NCBI GenBank assembly: GCA_036381275.1 | Contig: DASVDC010000127.1 | Location: 1 to 64,000, forward strand | Direction of reading: 5' to 3' | From: UBA7803 sp036381275 | GTDB lineage: Bacteria; Pseudomonadota; Gammaproteobacteria; Pseudomonadales; Azotimanducaceae | Length of the DNA: 64,000 nt | In this document: piece by piece, positions 16,496 through 25,140 of the stretch | How the letters are laid out: each line of letters opens with the position of its first letter | Position numbering within the stretch: the first letter of the stretch is position 1 | Position numbers and translations under genes: made by a program | Notes under the pieces: generated by a model | Seen by the model: only the letters and a program-made list of their open reading frames with translations | Databases searched by the model: none | What the model was told of the DNA's origin: nothing

Positions 16496-17167
16496 TCATC
16501 CCAGGTGTTCGGCGAAGAACTCGAGCGTTCGCTCTCTTGCCAAGCCGGCGCTTTCGCGGTGGTAGCTGGCCCGGTGGTCGCAGTTGAAGCCGTGGTCGGC
16601 CGGATAAACGAAAACGCGTACGTTCGGGTGCGCGCTCTTGATACTGTCCACGTCGGTCATCGGAATGTGGGCATCCTTTTCTCCGAAATGCATCATCACG
16701 GGACAGCGTGGCTGCCGGTTCGTTTCCCGCGCGATACCGCCGCCGTAGTACGCGACCGCGGCCGCGACCCCGTCCAGCTCGCACGCTGCGCGCCAGGTCA
16801 ACAGCCCGCCGAAACAGTAGCCGACCACGCCGACGCGGCCGTGCGCGGCCGCCGCGTCCACCGCCGCGTGCACGTCCTGGAGCGCGAGCCGGTGGTCCAG
16901 CCGCTGAAACGCCAGCTCGATGCCGCGGGTCAGGTCGGCTTGCTCGTAGCCGAGCTCGATGTCGCGTTCTATTCGGTCGAAGATCTGCGGCGCAAGGGCC
17001 ACGTAGCCGTCGCGCGCGTAGCCGTCGGCGACCTCACGGATGTGATCGTTGACTCCGAAGATCTCCTGGATCACCACCACGGCGCCCTTCGGTGTGCCCG
17101 ATGGGTCCGCGCGGTAGGCGCCCACCGCGAATCCGTCCACCGAGCGAAGTTGAACCTTCTCCCCCAT
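16496..17167 (-). CDS. Dienelactone hydrolase family protein
   Basis: Alpha/beta hydrolase of 223 aa related to carboxymethylenebutenolidase, which opens dienelactones in chlorocatechol breakdown. The catalytic triad is complete: Cys in VGVVGYCFGGLLTW, Asp in FGEKDAHIP and His in PADHGFNCDHR. The Glu in VVVIQEIFGVNDHIRE that shields the nucleophile is also present. The start at 17167 has a strong AGGAGG ribosome-binding site 8 nt upstream, which rules out longer versions. No other aromatic-degradation gene lies nearby, so the physiological substrate is open. Confidence 0.9.
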   Translation of the reverse strand: MGEKVQLRSVDGFAVGAYRADPSGTPKGAVVVIQEIFGVNDHIREVADGYARDGYVALAPQIFDRIERDIELGYEQADLTRGIELAFQRLDHRLALQDVHAAVDAAAAHGRVGVVGYCFGGLLTWRAACELDGVAAAVAYYGGGIARETNRQPRCPVMMHFGEKDAHIPMTDVDSIKSAHPNVRVFVYPADHGFNCDHRASYHRESAGLARERTLEFFAEHLG

Positions 17168-17259
17168 TTGACTGACCTCCTGACGTTGCGGGTTCGAGCC
17201 CGGCAGCAGGACCCGCGATCGGTTCGGGGCCGCATTATGTTGGAGATCGACCGTAGTTG

Positions 17260-18594
17260 TTAACCCTCTATCCGTCGCGGCGCGGAGGACGGGTCGGGCC
17301 CAGCCGCCGCGGCGCTCCCGCGCCAGAGGCGCTGGGCGAGCCGACGCCAGGCGAAGCCGACGCCGATGAGCGCACCACCCAGCAGCCATACCCCCGGGGG
17401 CAGAAACAGGATCAGGAACGCGCAACCCCCGAGACCGGCCCAGGGAACCCAACGGCCATCGCGCGCCCCCGGCAACCGCAGTGCCGCGGCGTTCGTGATC
17501 CCGTAGTAGATCAGCACCGTCAGCGCGCTGAAGCTCCAGGTGAGCTCGACCGCCCCGAACGCGGCCACCAGGGCCACGATCGTGCCGACGGCCACGACCG
17601 CGATGGAGGGGCTGCCGCGCCCGCTGACGCGCGCGAGCCGCGGCGGCAGATCGCCGCGGCGCCCCATCGCCAGCGCGACGCGGGACAAGCCCAGCAGCAG
17701 ATTGAGCAGCACGCCGAGCATCGCGGTGACGGCGCCGAGCGCCACCAGCTCGGTCAACCCGGGCAGACCCAACGCGGCGGCCGCCGCCTCGAGCGGCACC
17801 GCCCCGGACGCCGCGGCGGCCGCCAGAACGGTCCCGTCGACGGCGCCGAGCGCCGCCAGCGCGACCAGAACGTACAGTGCCGCGCTGACGATCAGCGTCA
17901 ACACGATCGCCCGGGGGATGGTTCGCGCCGGCGCGCGGACCTCCTCACCGAGCGTCGCGATGCGGGCATAACCCGTATAGGCGACGAACATCAGCGCAGT
18001 GGCATGGAAGAACGCGCCGGCAGCGTCGGGATGCAGAGCCGCGATGCCGCGCGACGTCGCGCCGGCGCCCCCGGGGCGGAGCACCAGACCCGCCACCGCG
18101 AATGCGCCGAGCGCGAGCAGCGTTACGCCGACGATCGCGGCGTTGGCCGCGCTGCTGCGGCGCAGTCCGCCCAGCACCAGCAGTGTGGTGCCGAGCGCCA
18201 CCGCGGCTGCCAGCGGACCGAGCCAGCCGCCCGGCTCGACGCCGACCAGGCGGCACGCGTAGCCGACCACGCCGATGGCCGCCGTGGCGGCCGACGCGAT
18301 CTTCGCGCAGAGAAACAGCCAGCCGGCCGCGAAACCGAGCGAGGGATTCAGCAGCGCATGCCCGTACTCGTAGGTGCCGCCGCTGACCGGGTAGGCCGCC
18401 GCGAGACGCGCGCTCGACAGCGCGTTGCACGAGGCGAGCCCCGCGGCGAGCACGAGCGCGGGCACGACTCCGCCGCCGGCGATTCCGGCCGCGATGCCGA
18501 GGCTCACGAACACGCCGGTGCCGAGGATCGATCCGAGCCCGAGCAGCACGGCACCTGCCAGACCGAGCTCTCTGCGCAGCGACACGGGTGTCAT
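17260..18594 (-). CDS. APC superfamily amino-acid permease
   Basis: Inner-membrane secondary transporter of 444 aa with about 12 hydrophobic segments. The N-terminal APC signature is clear: GLGSILGTGVFVSLGIAAG, then LSSARLAAAYPVSGGTYEYG, with a following segment GFAAGWLFLCAKIASAATAA. Further conserved parts are FFHATALMFVAYTGYARIAT and TLGEEVRAPARTIPRAIV. Substrate cannot be told from sequence. It lies divergent from the phosphate porin gene, with a Pho box in the 108-bp gap, so phosphate may influence it too, although the box is placed to serve the porin. Confidence 0.85.
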   Translation of the reverse strand: MTPVSLRRELGLAGAVLLGLGSILGTGVFVSLGIAAGIAGGGVVPALVLAAGLASCNALSSARLAAAYPVSGGTYEYGHALLNPSLGFAAGWLFLCAKIASAATAAIGVVGYACRLVGVEPGGWLGPLAAAVALGTTLLVLGGLRRSSAANAAIVGVTLLALGAFAVAGLVLRPGGAGATSRGIAALHPDAAGAFFHATALMFVAYTGYARIATLGEEVRAPARTIPRAIVLTLIVSAALYVLVALAALGAVDGTVLAAAAASGAVPLEAAAAALGLPGLTELVALGAVTAMLGVLLNLLLGLSRVALAMGRRGDLPPRLARVSGRGSPSIAVVAVGTIVALVAAFGAVELTWSFSALTVLIYYGITNAAALRLPGARDGRWVPWAGLGGCAFLILFLPPGVWLLGGALIGVGFAWRRLAQRLWRGSAAAAGPDPSSAPRRIEG

Positions 18595-18617
18595 GGAAGG
18601 CCCGTCAATGCATCACG

Positions 18618-18635
18618 TTGTCACCGAACTGTAAC
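18618..18635 (+). promoter_or_regulatory. Pho box upstream of the porin gene
   Basis: TTGTCACCGAACTGTAAC has the two 7-bp direct repeats (TTGTCAC, CTGTAAC) separated by 4 bp that form an 18-bp PhoB site. It lies 67 bp upstream of the porin ATG and suggests induction under phosphate limitation. Confidence 0.78.
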
Positions 18636-18702
18636 ATTCGCTGCCGAAGATGCGCCGCCAACCGGCCGCGCTGCCCGTGGCCCTCGAAGCGAGGAGAACA
18701 GG

Positions 18703-19881
18703 ATGATCGCGTTCCGATACCGCACCGGCGGCGTGCTGTTCGTCATGGGGCTCGTGACGGCCGCGGCCCGGGCGGCGGAGGTGCGACTCGATGACGGGCT
18801 CAGCGTGCAGAGCGGCGATTACCGCTTCCGGCTCGGCGGGCGGGTCATGTGGGACGCCGACAGCTTCGACGGCGCGCTGAATCGCGACCACGACGGCGAG
18901 CGGCGCTTCGATGCGTACCTGCGTCGGGCGCGCATCGAGCTTTCCGCGGACGTGCACCCGGACGTGAGTCTGCAGTTCGACGTGGACGTGCACGACGGCG
19001 CCGAAGTGCATACCGCGGGCATCGAGTACCGCGGCTGGTCGTGGGCCGACGTCTTCGTCGGCCGCACCAAGGAGCCGTTCGGCCTCGAGGAGCTGACCAG
19101 CTCCAACGCCATCTCGACCATCGAGCGCAACTGGTTCACCGAGGCCACCGACGCCGACGGCCAGCCGCATTTCGGCGTGTTGCTGTCCGGCCGGGTCGGC
19201 CCGCTCGGCTGGGCCGCCGGTGTCTTCAACCCGGAGGGCAACCCGGAGCGCGAGGACGGCGGCGACCGGTTCGCCGTCACGGGCCGCCTGTTCGGCACCC
19301 CGATCCTGAGCGGCGCACGGGTGCTGCACCTCGGCGCGGCCTACACCGACCGGAACCTCGACCAGCCGCTCGACGCGGCCGGCTTCGAGCTCGACGTCGC
19401 AGAGGGCGGCGGCGAGCTCGACTCCGCCACGCTGCAAATCGCCGAGGATCGCCAGCTCGGGCTCGAGGCCCTGTACATCGACGGCCGGTTCTCGGTGCAG
19501 GCCGAGGCGTTCCGCCGCGACATGCCCGGAGCGGACGGCGGCCCTGACGGCCGTGTCGACGATTGGTATCTGCAGGCGACCTGGACGGTCACCGGTGAGA
19601 GCCGCGGCTACAAGCGGGACGAGGGGGTACCGGACATGATCGAGCCGAGCGGGCGGCGCGGCGCCGTCGAGCTGGTCGCGAAGATCGACCGGATCCGCTT
19701 CGACGTCGACGGCCGGCCCGATCAGAAGGTGGACGGCCTGCTGCTCGGTGCCAACTGGTACCCGATCCGGCACGTCAAGCTGATGGCCAACGTGATCCGG
19801 GTGTCGAGCGACGGCGTGGTCGGCCGGGGCGAGGACGACGACGCTACCGTGTTCTCGACCCGCGTGCAGTTCGCCTTCTGA
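18703..19881 (+). CDS. OprO/OprP-type phosphate porin
   Basis: Outer-membrane beta-barrel porin of the phosphate/pyrophosphate-selective family, 392 aa. The signal peptide is MIAFRYRTGGVLFVMGLVTA followed by AARAAEVRLDD. Barrel features are alternating strands such as YRFRLGGRVMWDADSF, RRARIELSADVHPDVSLQFD and the conserved VFVGRTKEPFGLEELTSSNA with ISTIERN. It ends in the classical outer-membrane signal with terminal Phe (FSTRVQFAF). GGAGAACAGG precedes the ATG at 18703. An in-frame open region further upstream is antisense to the permease and is not part of the gene. The Pho box upstream and the phoBR-pst operon downstream support a role in phosphate entry. Confidence 0.9.
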   Translation: MIAFRYRTGGVLFVMGLVTAAARAAEVRLDDGLSVQSGDYRFRLGGRVMWDADSFDGALNRDHDGERRFDAYLRRARIELSADVHPDVSLQFDVDVHDGAEVHTAGIEYRGWSWADVFVGRTKEPFGLEELTSSNAISTIERNWFTEATDADGQPHFGVLLSGRVGPLGWAAGVFNPEGNPEREDGGDRFAVTGRLFGTPILSGARVLHLGAAYTDRNLDQPLDAAGFELDVAEGGGELDSATLQIAEDRQLGLEALYIDGRFSVQAEAFRRDMPGADGGPDGRVDDWYLQATWTVTGESRGYKRDEGVPDMIEPSGRRGAVELVAKIDRIRFDVDGRPDQKVDGLLLGANWYPIRHVKLMANVIRVSSDGVVGRGEDDDATVFSTRVQFAF

Positions 19882-19899
19882 AACATGACTCGGCGGCCT

Positions 19900-19935
19900 C
19901 CGTCATGAAACCGTCATACGGTTCCGCTCTAATAC
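19900..19935 (+). promoter_or_regulatory. Pho box and -10 element of the phoB operon
   Basis: CCGTCATGAAACCGTCAT (19900-19917) is an exact 7-4-7 direct repeat matching the PhoB-site layout. TAATAC (19930-19935) follows at the spacing usual for Pho promoters, in which the box takes the place of a -35. It implies autoregulation of phoB and phosphate control of the whole pst operon. Confidence 0.85.
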
Positions 19936-19966
19936 CGCCGATGCAGTCGACACGCGCGCGCCAGAG

Positions 19967-20659
19967 GTGACCGCCAACACCATCCTGCTGGTCGAGGACG
20001 AAGTGGAGATCCGCGACATGCTGGCCTTCTCGCTCGGCCGCGCCGGCTTCCAGGTTCTGGAGTGCGGCAGCGCGGAGGAAGCGCTGCGGCATCTGGACGG
20101 CGTGCTGCCGAGCCTGCTCATCGTCGACTGGATGCTGCCCGGGATGAGCGGAGTCGATCTCGCCCGGCGGATCCGCCGCGACGAGCACACCAGCCACCTG
20201 CCGCTGATCATGCTCACCGCGAAGGGTGAGGAGATCGACAAGCTGAAGAGCTTCGACTCCGGCGTGGACGATCACGTCACGAAGCCGTTCTCGCCGCGGG
20301 AGCTGATCGCCCGGGTCAAGGCGCTGCTTCGCCGCGCCGGCAGCCCCGACGCCGGCGTGATCGAGCACGGCCCGCTGCATCTCGACCTGCTGGCGCACGA
20401 AGTGACGGCGCACGGCCGGCCGGTGTCGCTCGGCCCGACCGAGTTCCGGCTGCTCGAGCACTTCATGACCCATCCGGGGCGCGCGTTCGCCCGCGCGCAA
20501 CTGCTGGACCGGGTCTGGGGCCGCAGCGTCTACGTCGAGGAGCGTACGGTGGACGTGCACATCCTTCGCCTGCGCAAGGCGTTGACTCCGTCCGGGCTGC
20601 AGCACGTGATCCAGACCGTGCGCGGCGTCGGCTACCGCTACCTGCAGCCGGAACGATGA
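19967..20659 (+). CDS. phoB: Phosphate regulon response regulator PhoB
   Basis: OmpR/PhoB-family transcription activator, phosphorylated by PhoR when phosphate is short. Its 230 aa match the usual length. The receiver shows ILLVEDEVEIRD, phosphoacceptor Asp54 in LLIVDWMLPGMSGVDLARRI, and KPFSPRELIARVKALLRR at its end. The winged-helix effector has LGPTEFRLLEHFMTHPGRAF and ERTVDVHILRLRKAL. The start is GTG at 19967, with CAGAGG immediately before it, so the ribosome-binding site is tight. First gene of a phoB-phoR-pstSCAB-phoU operon, overlapping phoR by 4 bp. Confidence 0.95.
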   Translation: MTANTILLVEDEVEIRDMLAFSLGRAGFQVLECGSAEEALRHLDGVLPSLLIVDWMLPGMSGVDLARRIRRDEHTSHLPLIMLTAKGEEIDKLKSFDSGVDDHVTKPFSPRELIARVKALLRRAGSPDAGVIEHGPLHLDLLAHEVTAHGRPVSLGPTEFRLLEHFMTHPGRAFARAQLLDRVWGRSVYVEERTVDVHILRLRKALTPSGLQHVIQTVRGVGYRYLQPER

Positions 20660-21966
20660 TGCCGTCCCGGCAGGACTGGCTGATCATCGGCGCGCTCGCG
20701 CTCGCTGCGCTGCTGCTCGGTGCGATCACCGGCGCGTGGACCGCGATGCTGCTGCTCGCGGTGCTGGTGTGGGTGGTGCTCCAGCACCGGGAGCTGTCGA
20801 CGTTCGTCGCCTGGGCGCGGCGTCCGCTGACCCGGCCGCGCAACCGGCTCGAGACCTGGCAGCGGCTCTCCGATCACCTGTACCGGCGGCTCCGCGAGTC
20901 GCGCGGGCGCACGGCCCGGGCGCTCGAGCGCCTGCGCACGCTGAAGGTGATCACCGACGCGCTGCCGGACGCCGCGGTCATCGTCGACCGCGTCGGCGCC
21001 ATCGAAGACTTCAACCGGGCGGCCGGCGCGTTCCTCAGGCTGAAACACTCCGATCGCGGAGCCAACCTGGCCGCGCTGGTGCGGCATCCGGAGTTCGTCT
21101 CGCTGGTGCGCGGGCAGCACACCGAGGATCTGGTCGAATTCGCCTCGCCGTTCGACGACGATCGCCGGCTGGAGGCGCGCCGGATCCCGATCGATTCGCG
21201 CCGCGCGCTGGTGCTCGTCCGGGACGTCACGCAGCTCAATCGCTTGCTCACGATGCGCCAGGACTTCGTCGCCAACGTCTCGCACGAGCTGCGCACACCG
21301 CTGACCGTGGTGGTCGGCTACCTCGAGACCATGAGCTCCGAGGCGCTCGACGCGGCGACACTGCGCGAGCTCCTCGGCAAGCTCGAGTCGCCGACCCGCC
21401 GGATGCGCGCGCTGGTCGACGACCTGCTGCTGTTGTCGCGCCTGGAGTCGAGCCCGCAGCCGGATCCGGAGTCGCTCACGCCGGTGGATGTCTGTGCGGT
21501 GATCCGCGGCTGCATCGGCGAAGCGCGCGTGCTGAGCGGCGGCAAGCACCGGTTCGAATGCGAGTGCGACCGCACGCAGCAGCTCCTCGGTGTGGAGAAC
21601 GAGCTCTACAGCGCGATTCTCAACATGCTGACCAACGCAGTCCGCTACAGCCCGGACGGCGGCGATGTGACGATCACCTGGGCGGCGCGCGGAGCCGGCG
21701 CCCGGCTGGCGGTACGCGATCAGGGGATCGGCATCGCGCCCGAGCATCTGCAGCGCATCACCGAGCGGTTCTACCGGGTGGATCTCGCCCGCTCCCGGGT
21801 GCGCGGCGGCACCGGCCTCGGCCTCGCCATCGTCAAGCACGTGCTGAAGCGCCACGGCAGCGCGCTGCAGGTCGAGAGCGAGCTCGGCCGCGGCAGCACG
21901 TTCTTCTGCGATTTTCCGGCGCATGCCGTGCGAAGGACCTCTCCCACTCCCCAGGAAGCACCATGA
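20656..21966 (+). CDS. phoR: Phosphate regulon sensor kinase PhoR
   Basis: Membrane-anchored histidine kinase of 436 aa that phosphorylates PhoB, and is held inactive by PstSCAB-PhoU when phosphate is plentiful. Two N-terminal membrane helices (LIIGALALAALLLGAITGAW and TAMLLLAVLVWVVLQ) lack a large periplasmic domain, as usual for PhoR. A charged linker and PAS domain (LPDAAVIVDRVGAIEDFNRA) follow, then His210 in FVANVSHELRTPLTVVVGYL, the N-box AILNMLTNAVRYSPDGG, and G-boxes RDQGIGIAPEHL and GGTGLGLAIVKHVLKRH. ATGA overlaps exist at both ends, with phoB and with pstS. Confidence 0.95.
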   Translation: MMPSRQDWLIIGALALAALLLGAITGAWTAMLLLAVLVWVVLQHRELSTFVAWARRPLTRPRNRLETWQRLSDHLYRRLRESRGRTARALERLRTLKVITDALPDAAVIVDRVGAIEDFNRAAGAFLRLKHSDRGANLAALVRHPEFVSLVRGQHTEDLVEFASPFDDDRRLEARRIPIDSRRALVLVRDVTQLNRLLTMRQDFVANVSHELRTPLTVVVGYLETMSSEALDAATLRELLGKLESPTRRMRALVDDLLLLSRLESSPQPDPESLTPVDVCAVIRGCIGEARVLSGGKHRFECECDRTQQLLGVENELYSAILNMLTNAVRYSPDGGDVTITWAARGAGARLAVRDQGIGIAPEHLQRITERFYRVDLARSRVRGGTGLGLAIVKHVLKRHGSALQVESELGRGSTFFCDFPAHAVRRTSPTPQEAP

Positions 21967-22928
21967 GACGATCGAGCAAACTGATGGCTTCGTGCCTGTT
22001 GCTGCTGGTCGGCGCCGGTTCGACGGCGCAGGCCGAGGAAGCGCTCCCCGAGTATCAGCGGGTCGGCGGCGTGTCGGGCACCCTGTCCAGCATGGGCTCC
22101 GACACGCTCGCCAACCTGATGACGCTCTGGACCGAGGAGTTCAAGCGCCAGTACCCGAACGTCACGATCCAGGTGCAGGCGGCCGGCTCCTCGACGGCAC
22201 CGCCGGCGCTCACCGAAGGCACCGCGAACTTCGGGCCGATGAGCCGCGCGATGAAGGACATGGAGATCGAGGCGTTCGAAAACCGGCACGGCTACAAACC
22301 CACCGCGATCCGCGTCGCCATCGACGCGCTGGCCGTCTACGTGCACAAGGACAATCCGCTGGAGTCGCTGACGATTCCGCAGCTCGACGCGATCTTCTCG
22401 GTGACCCGACGCTGCGGCCACGACGTCGGCATCGAGACCTGGGGCCAGCTCGGCCTGACCGGGAGCTGGACCGATCGGCGCCTGCAGCTCTACGGACGCA
22501 ATTCGGTCTCCGGCACCTACGGCTACTTCAAGGAGGTGGCGCTGTGCTCGGGTGATTTCAAGAACAACGTCAACGAGCAGCCCGGATCGGCTTCGGTGGT
22601 GCAGGCGGTCTCCTCGTCGCTGAACGGCATCGGCTACTCGGGCATCGGCTACGTGACCTCCGGCGTGCGGGCCGTACCGCTCGCCGAGTACGAGGACGTG
22701 CCGCCGGTGCCCGCCACGCCGGAGAACGCGGCGTCCGGCGACTATCCGCTGTCGCGCTACCTGTACATCTACGTGAACAAGCGCCCTGGGTCGCCGCTGC
22801 CGCCGCTGCAGCGCGAGTTCCTGAAGCTGGTGCTGTCGCGGACCGGCCAGGAAATCGTCAGCAAGGACGGCTACGTGCCCCTTCCGGCCCGGCTGGTCGA
22901 ACGCGAGCTCGGCAAGCTCGAGCCGTGA
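21963..22928 (+). CDS. pstS: Phosphate ABC transporter substrate-binding protein PstS
   Basis: Periplasmic phosphate-binding protein of 321 aa. A signal peptide (LMASCLLLLVGAGSTAQAEE) spans about residues 7-26. Phosphate-binding loops are visible: GTLSSMGSDTLANLMTLWTE, QAAGSSTAPPALTEGTANFG and YGRNSVSGTYGYFKE. The C-terminal part contains LNGIGYSGIGYVTSGV. It overlaps phoR by 4 bp and is followed 13 bp later by pstC, so it is within the Pho-controlled operon rather than behind a promoter of its own; no Pho box was seen directly upstream. Confidence 0.93.
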   Translation: MRRSSKLMASCLLLLVGAGSTAQAEEALPEYQRVGGVSGTLSSMGSDTLANLMTLWTEEFKRQYPNVTIQVQAAGSSTAPPALTEGTANFGPMSRAMKDMEIEAFENRHGYKPTAIRVAIDALAVYVHKDNPLESLTIPQLDAIFSVTRRCGHDVGIETWGQLGLTGSWTDRRLQLYGRNSVSGTYGYFKEVALCSGDFKNNVNEQPGSASVVQAVSSSLNGIGYSGIGYVTSGVRAVPLAEYEDVPPVPATPENAASGDYPLSRYLYIYVNKRPGSPLPPLQREFLKLVLSRTGQEIVSKDGYVPLPARLVERELGKLEP

Positions 22929-22941
22929 GCGGGGTGTCGCG

Positions 22942-25140
22942 ATGAGCCGCACCGCCACGGCCGACGCACCGAAGGCGCAGGTCGCGCGCCGCCGGCGTGT
23001 GGTCAACGCGCTCACCGCCCGCGTGGTGGCGCTCGGCGGCGCGGCGGTGATCGCCGCGATCACGCTGATCTTCCTCTACCTGCTCTGGGTGGTGGTGCCC
23101 GTATTCCGCGGCGCCGACATCGACACCGGGGCTTCGTACCGCCTCGAGCCCGCCGAGGCGTTGCTGATCGAGGCGAACGACAGCGAAGAGATCGGCCTGC
23201 GCATCAGCGCCGCCGGCGAGGCGCTGTTCTTCGACCTCGCCGACGGCCGGATCCGGGAGCGCGTCGACCTCGGCCGGCCGATCGCTCAGGCGAAACCGGT
23301 CTCCGACAGCGGCGGGCTGTACGCGCTGCTCGACACCGACGGCAACCTCGGCTTCGTCCAGGCGAGCTATCCGGTCTCGTTTCGCGGCGAGGACCGCGAG
23401 ATCACGCCGCGCCTGGAGTTCGCGTTCGAGGAGAGCTGGATCGACGTCGGCCCGGCCGAGCTGTTCGACGTCTGGTTGTCCGGCAGGGAGCTGCTGATCG
23501 CCGCCGTCACCGGCCGCACGTTGACGATTCACCGGTTCCGGAACGTCGAACCCGACTATGCGCTCGATCTCCCGCGCCACGGGCGGGTGACGCTCCGCCG
23601 CGATTTCGATCACCTGCACTTCGGCGCGCGCGGCCGCTGGCTGTACCTGGTCGGCGCAAACGGCGCGCTCAGGGTGCTCGACCTCGCCCGACCGACCGCG
23701 CCGGAGGATCACTACCACGGCCGCCTGACGCCCGAAGGCACGGCGATCCGCGACGTGGCCCCGCTGCTCGGTCGCCATTCACTGCTGGTCGCCGACGCCG
23801 CCGGCGGCATCACGCAGTGGTTCATGGTGCGCAGCGCGTTCGGCGAGCGGCTCGAGCCGGTGCGTCGCTTCGAGACCGACGCGCCGGTCACCCGGCTGAT
23901 CCCGGAGCAGCGACGGAAGGGTTTCGCGGCCATCGACGACGGCGGCCGCCTGCACCTGTTCTATTCGACGTCGGAGCGACACCTCGCGACTCATCGAATG
24001 ACCGGGACCGCGGTCGACGCGGTCAGCATCTCACCGCGCGCGGACCTCCTGCTGACGGCGAGCGCCGACGGGCACGTGCAGAGCTACCGCCTGCGGAACG
24101 ACCATCCGGAGATCTCGTGGTCGACGCTCTGGTCGAAGGTCTGGTACGAGGGCTATCCGGAGCCGGTGTACAGCTGGCAGTCGTCGGCCGCGAGCACCGA
24201 CTACGAGGCCAAGTTCTCGCTGACGCCGCTGCTCTTCGGCACGCTGAAGGGCGCGTTCTATGCGCTGTTCTTCGCGGTGCCGGTGGCGATCCTCGGTGCA
24301 CTGTACACGGCGTATTTCATGGCCCCGGCGATGCGCCGGCTGGTCAAGCCCGGAATCGAGGTGATGGCCGCCCTCCCGACGGTGGTTCTCGGTTTCCTCG
24401 CCGGACTGTGGCTCGCCCCGCTGATCGAAGCGAACCTCGCTGCGGTGCTGAGCGTGCTGGTGGTGATGCCGGCGCTGACGATGCTCTTCGCGTGGCTGTG
24501 GAGCCGACTGCCGGACCGGCTGACCCGCCGCTTCGACGGGTGGTACGCGCTGATCGCGGTGCCGCTGATCGTGCTGACGATCTGGATCGCGTTCGCGATC
24601 GGCCCGTGGCTCGAGCTGACGGTGTTCGGCGGCAACACCCAGACCTGGATCCGCGAGCACCTGGGGCTCGACTACGATCAGCGCAATGCGCTGGTGGTCG
24701 GCCTCGCGATGGGTCTCGCGGTGATCCCGACCATCTTCTCGATCGCCGAGGATGCCGTCTACGGCGTGCCGACCCACCTGATCAACGGCTCACTCGCGCT
24801 CGGCGCAACGCGCTGGCAGACGCTGACCCGCGTGGTGGTGCTCACCGCGAGCCCCGGCATCTTCTCGGCGGTGATGATCGGGCTCGGCCGCGCCGTCGGC
24901 GAGACGATGATCGTGCTGATGGCCACCGGCAACACGCCGGTGATGGACATGAACATCTTCGAGGGCATGCGCACGTTCGCGGCGAACATCGCAGTGGAGA
25001 TGCCCGAGTCCGAGGTCGGCAGCACCCACTACCGGATCCTGTTCCTGACCGCGCTGGTGCTGTTCATGCTGACGTTCGTGTTCAACACCGCGGCCGAGCT
25101 GGTACGCCAGCGGCTGCGGAAACGCTACGGAAACCTGTGA
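22942..25140 (+). CDS. pstC: Phosphate ABC transporter permease PstC (long form)
   Basis: Inner-membrane permease of 732 aa, more than twice the E. coli length of about 320. A first membrane helix (GGAAVIAAITLIFLYLLWVV) near residue 35 is followed by a periplasmic region of roughly 370 residues with propeller-like repeats such as DVAPLLGRHSLLVADAAGGI and VSISPRADLLLTASADGHVQ. The permease domain starts near residue 430, with ALPTVVLGFLAGLWLAPLI and the coupling loop GSLALGATRWQTLTRVVVLT followed by GLGRAVGETMIVLMATG. Long PstC and PstA forms are known from pseudomonads and other gammaproteobacteria. Its last base is shared with the first base of pstA. Confidence 0.92.
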   Translation: MSRTATADAPKAQVARRRRVVNALTARVVALGGAAVIAAITLIFLYLLWVVVPVFRGADIDTGASYRLEPAEALLIEANDSEEIGLRISAAGEALFFDLADGRIRERVDLGRPIAQAKPVSDSGGLYALLDTDGNLGFVQASYPVSFRGEDREITPRLEFAFEESWIDVGPAELFDVWLSGRELLIAAVTGRTLTIHRFRNVEPDYALDLPRHGRVTLRRDFDHLHFGARGRWLYLVGANGALRVLDLARPTAPEDHYHGRLTPEGTAIRDVAPLLGRHSLLVADAAGGITQWFMVRSAFGERLEPVRRFETDAPVTRLIPEQRRKGFAAIDDGGRLHLFYSTSERHLATHRMTGTAVDAVSISPRADLLLTASADGHVQSYRLRNDHPEISWSTLWSKVWYEGYPEPVYSWQSSAASTDYEAKFSLTPLLFGTLKGAFYALFFAVPVAILGALYTAYFMAPAMRRLVKPGIEVMAALPTVVLGFLAGLWLAPLIEANLAAVLSVLVVMPALTMLFAWLWSRLPDRLTRRFDGWYALIAVPLIVLTIWIAFAIGPWLELTVFGGNTQTWIREHLGLDYDQRNALVVGLAMGLAVIPTIFSIAEDAVYGVPTHLINGSLALGATRWQTLTRVVVLTASPGIFSAVMIGLGRAVGETMIVLMATGNTPVMDMNIFEGMRTFAANIAVEMPESEVGSTHYRILFLTALVLFMLTFVFNTAAELVRQRLRKRYGNL

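Noticed and set aside
17257..18702. Long in-frame extension upstream of the porin gene
   Set aside because: It is antisense to the APC permease and lacks family similarity; the porin has its own ribosome-binding site, signal peptide and Pho box at 18703.
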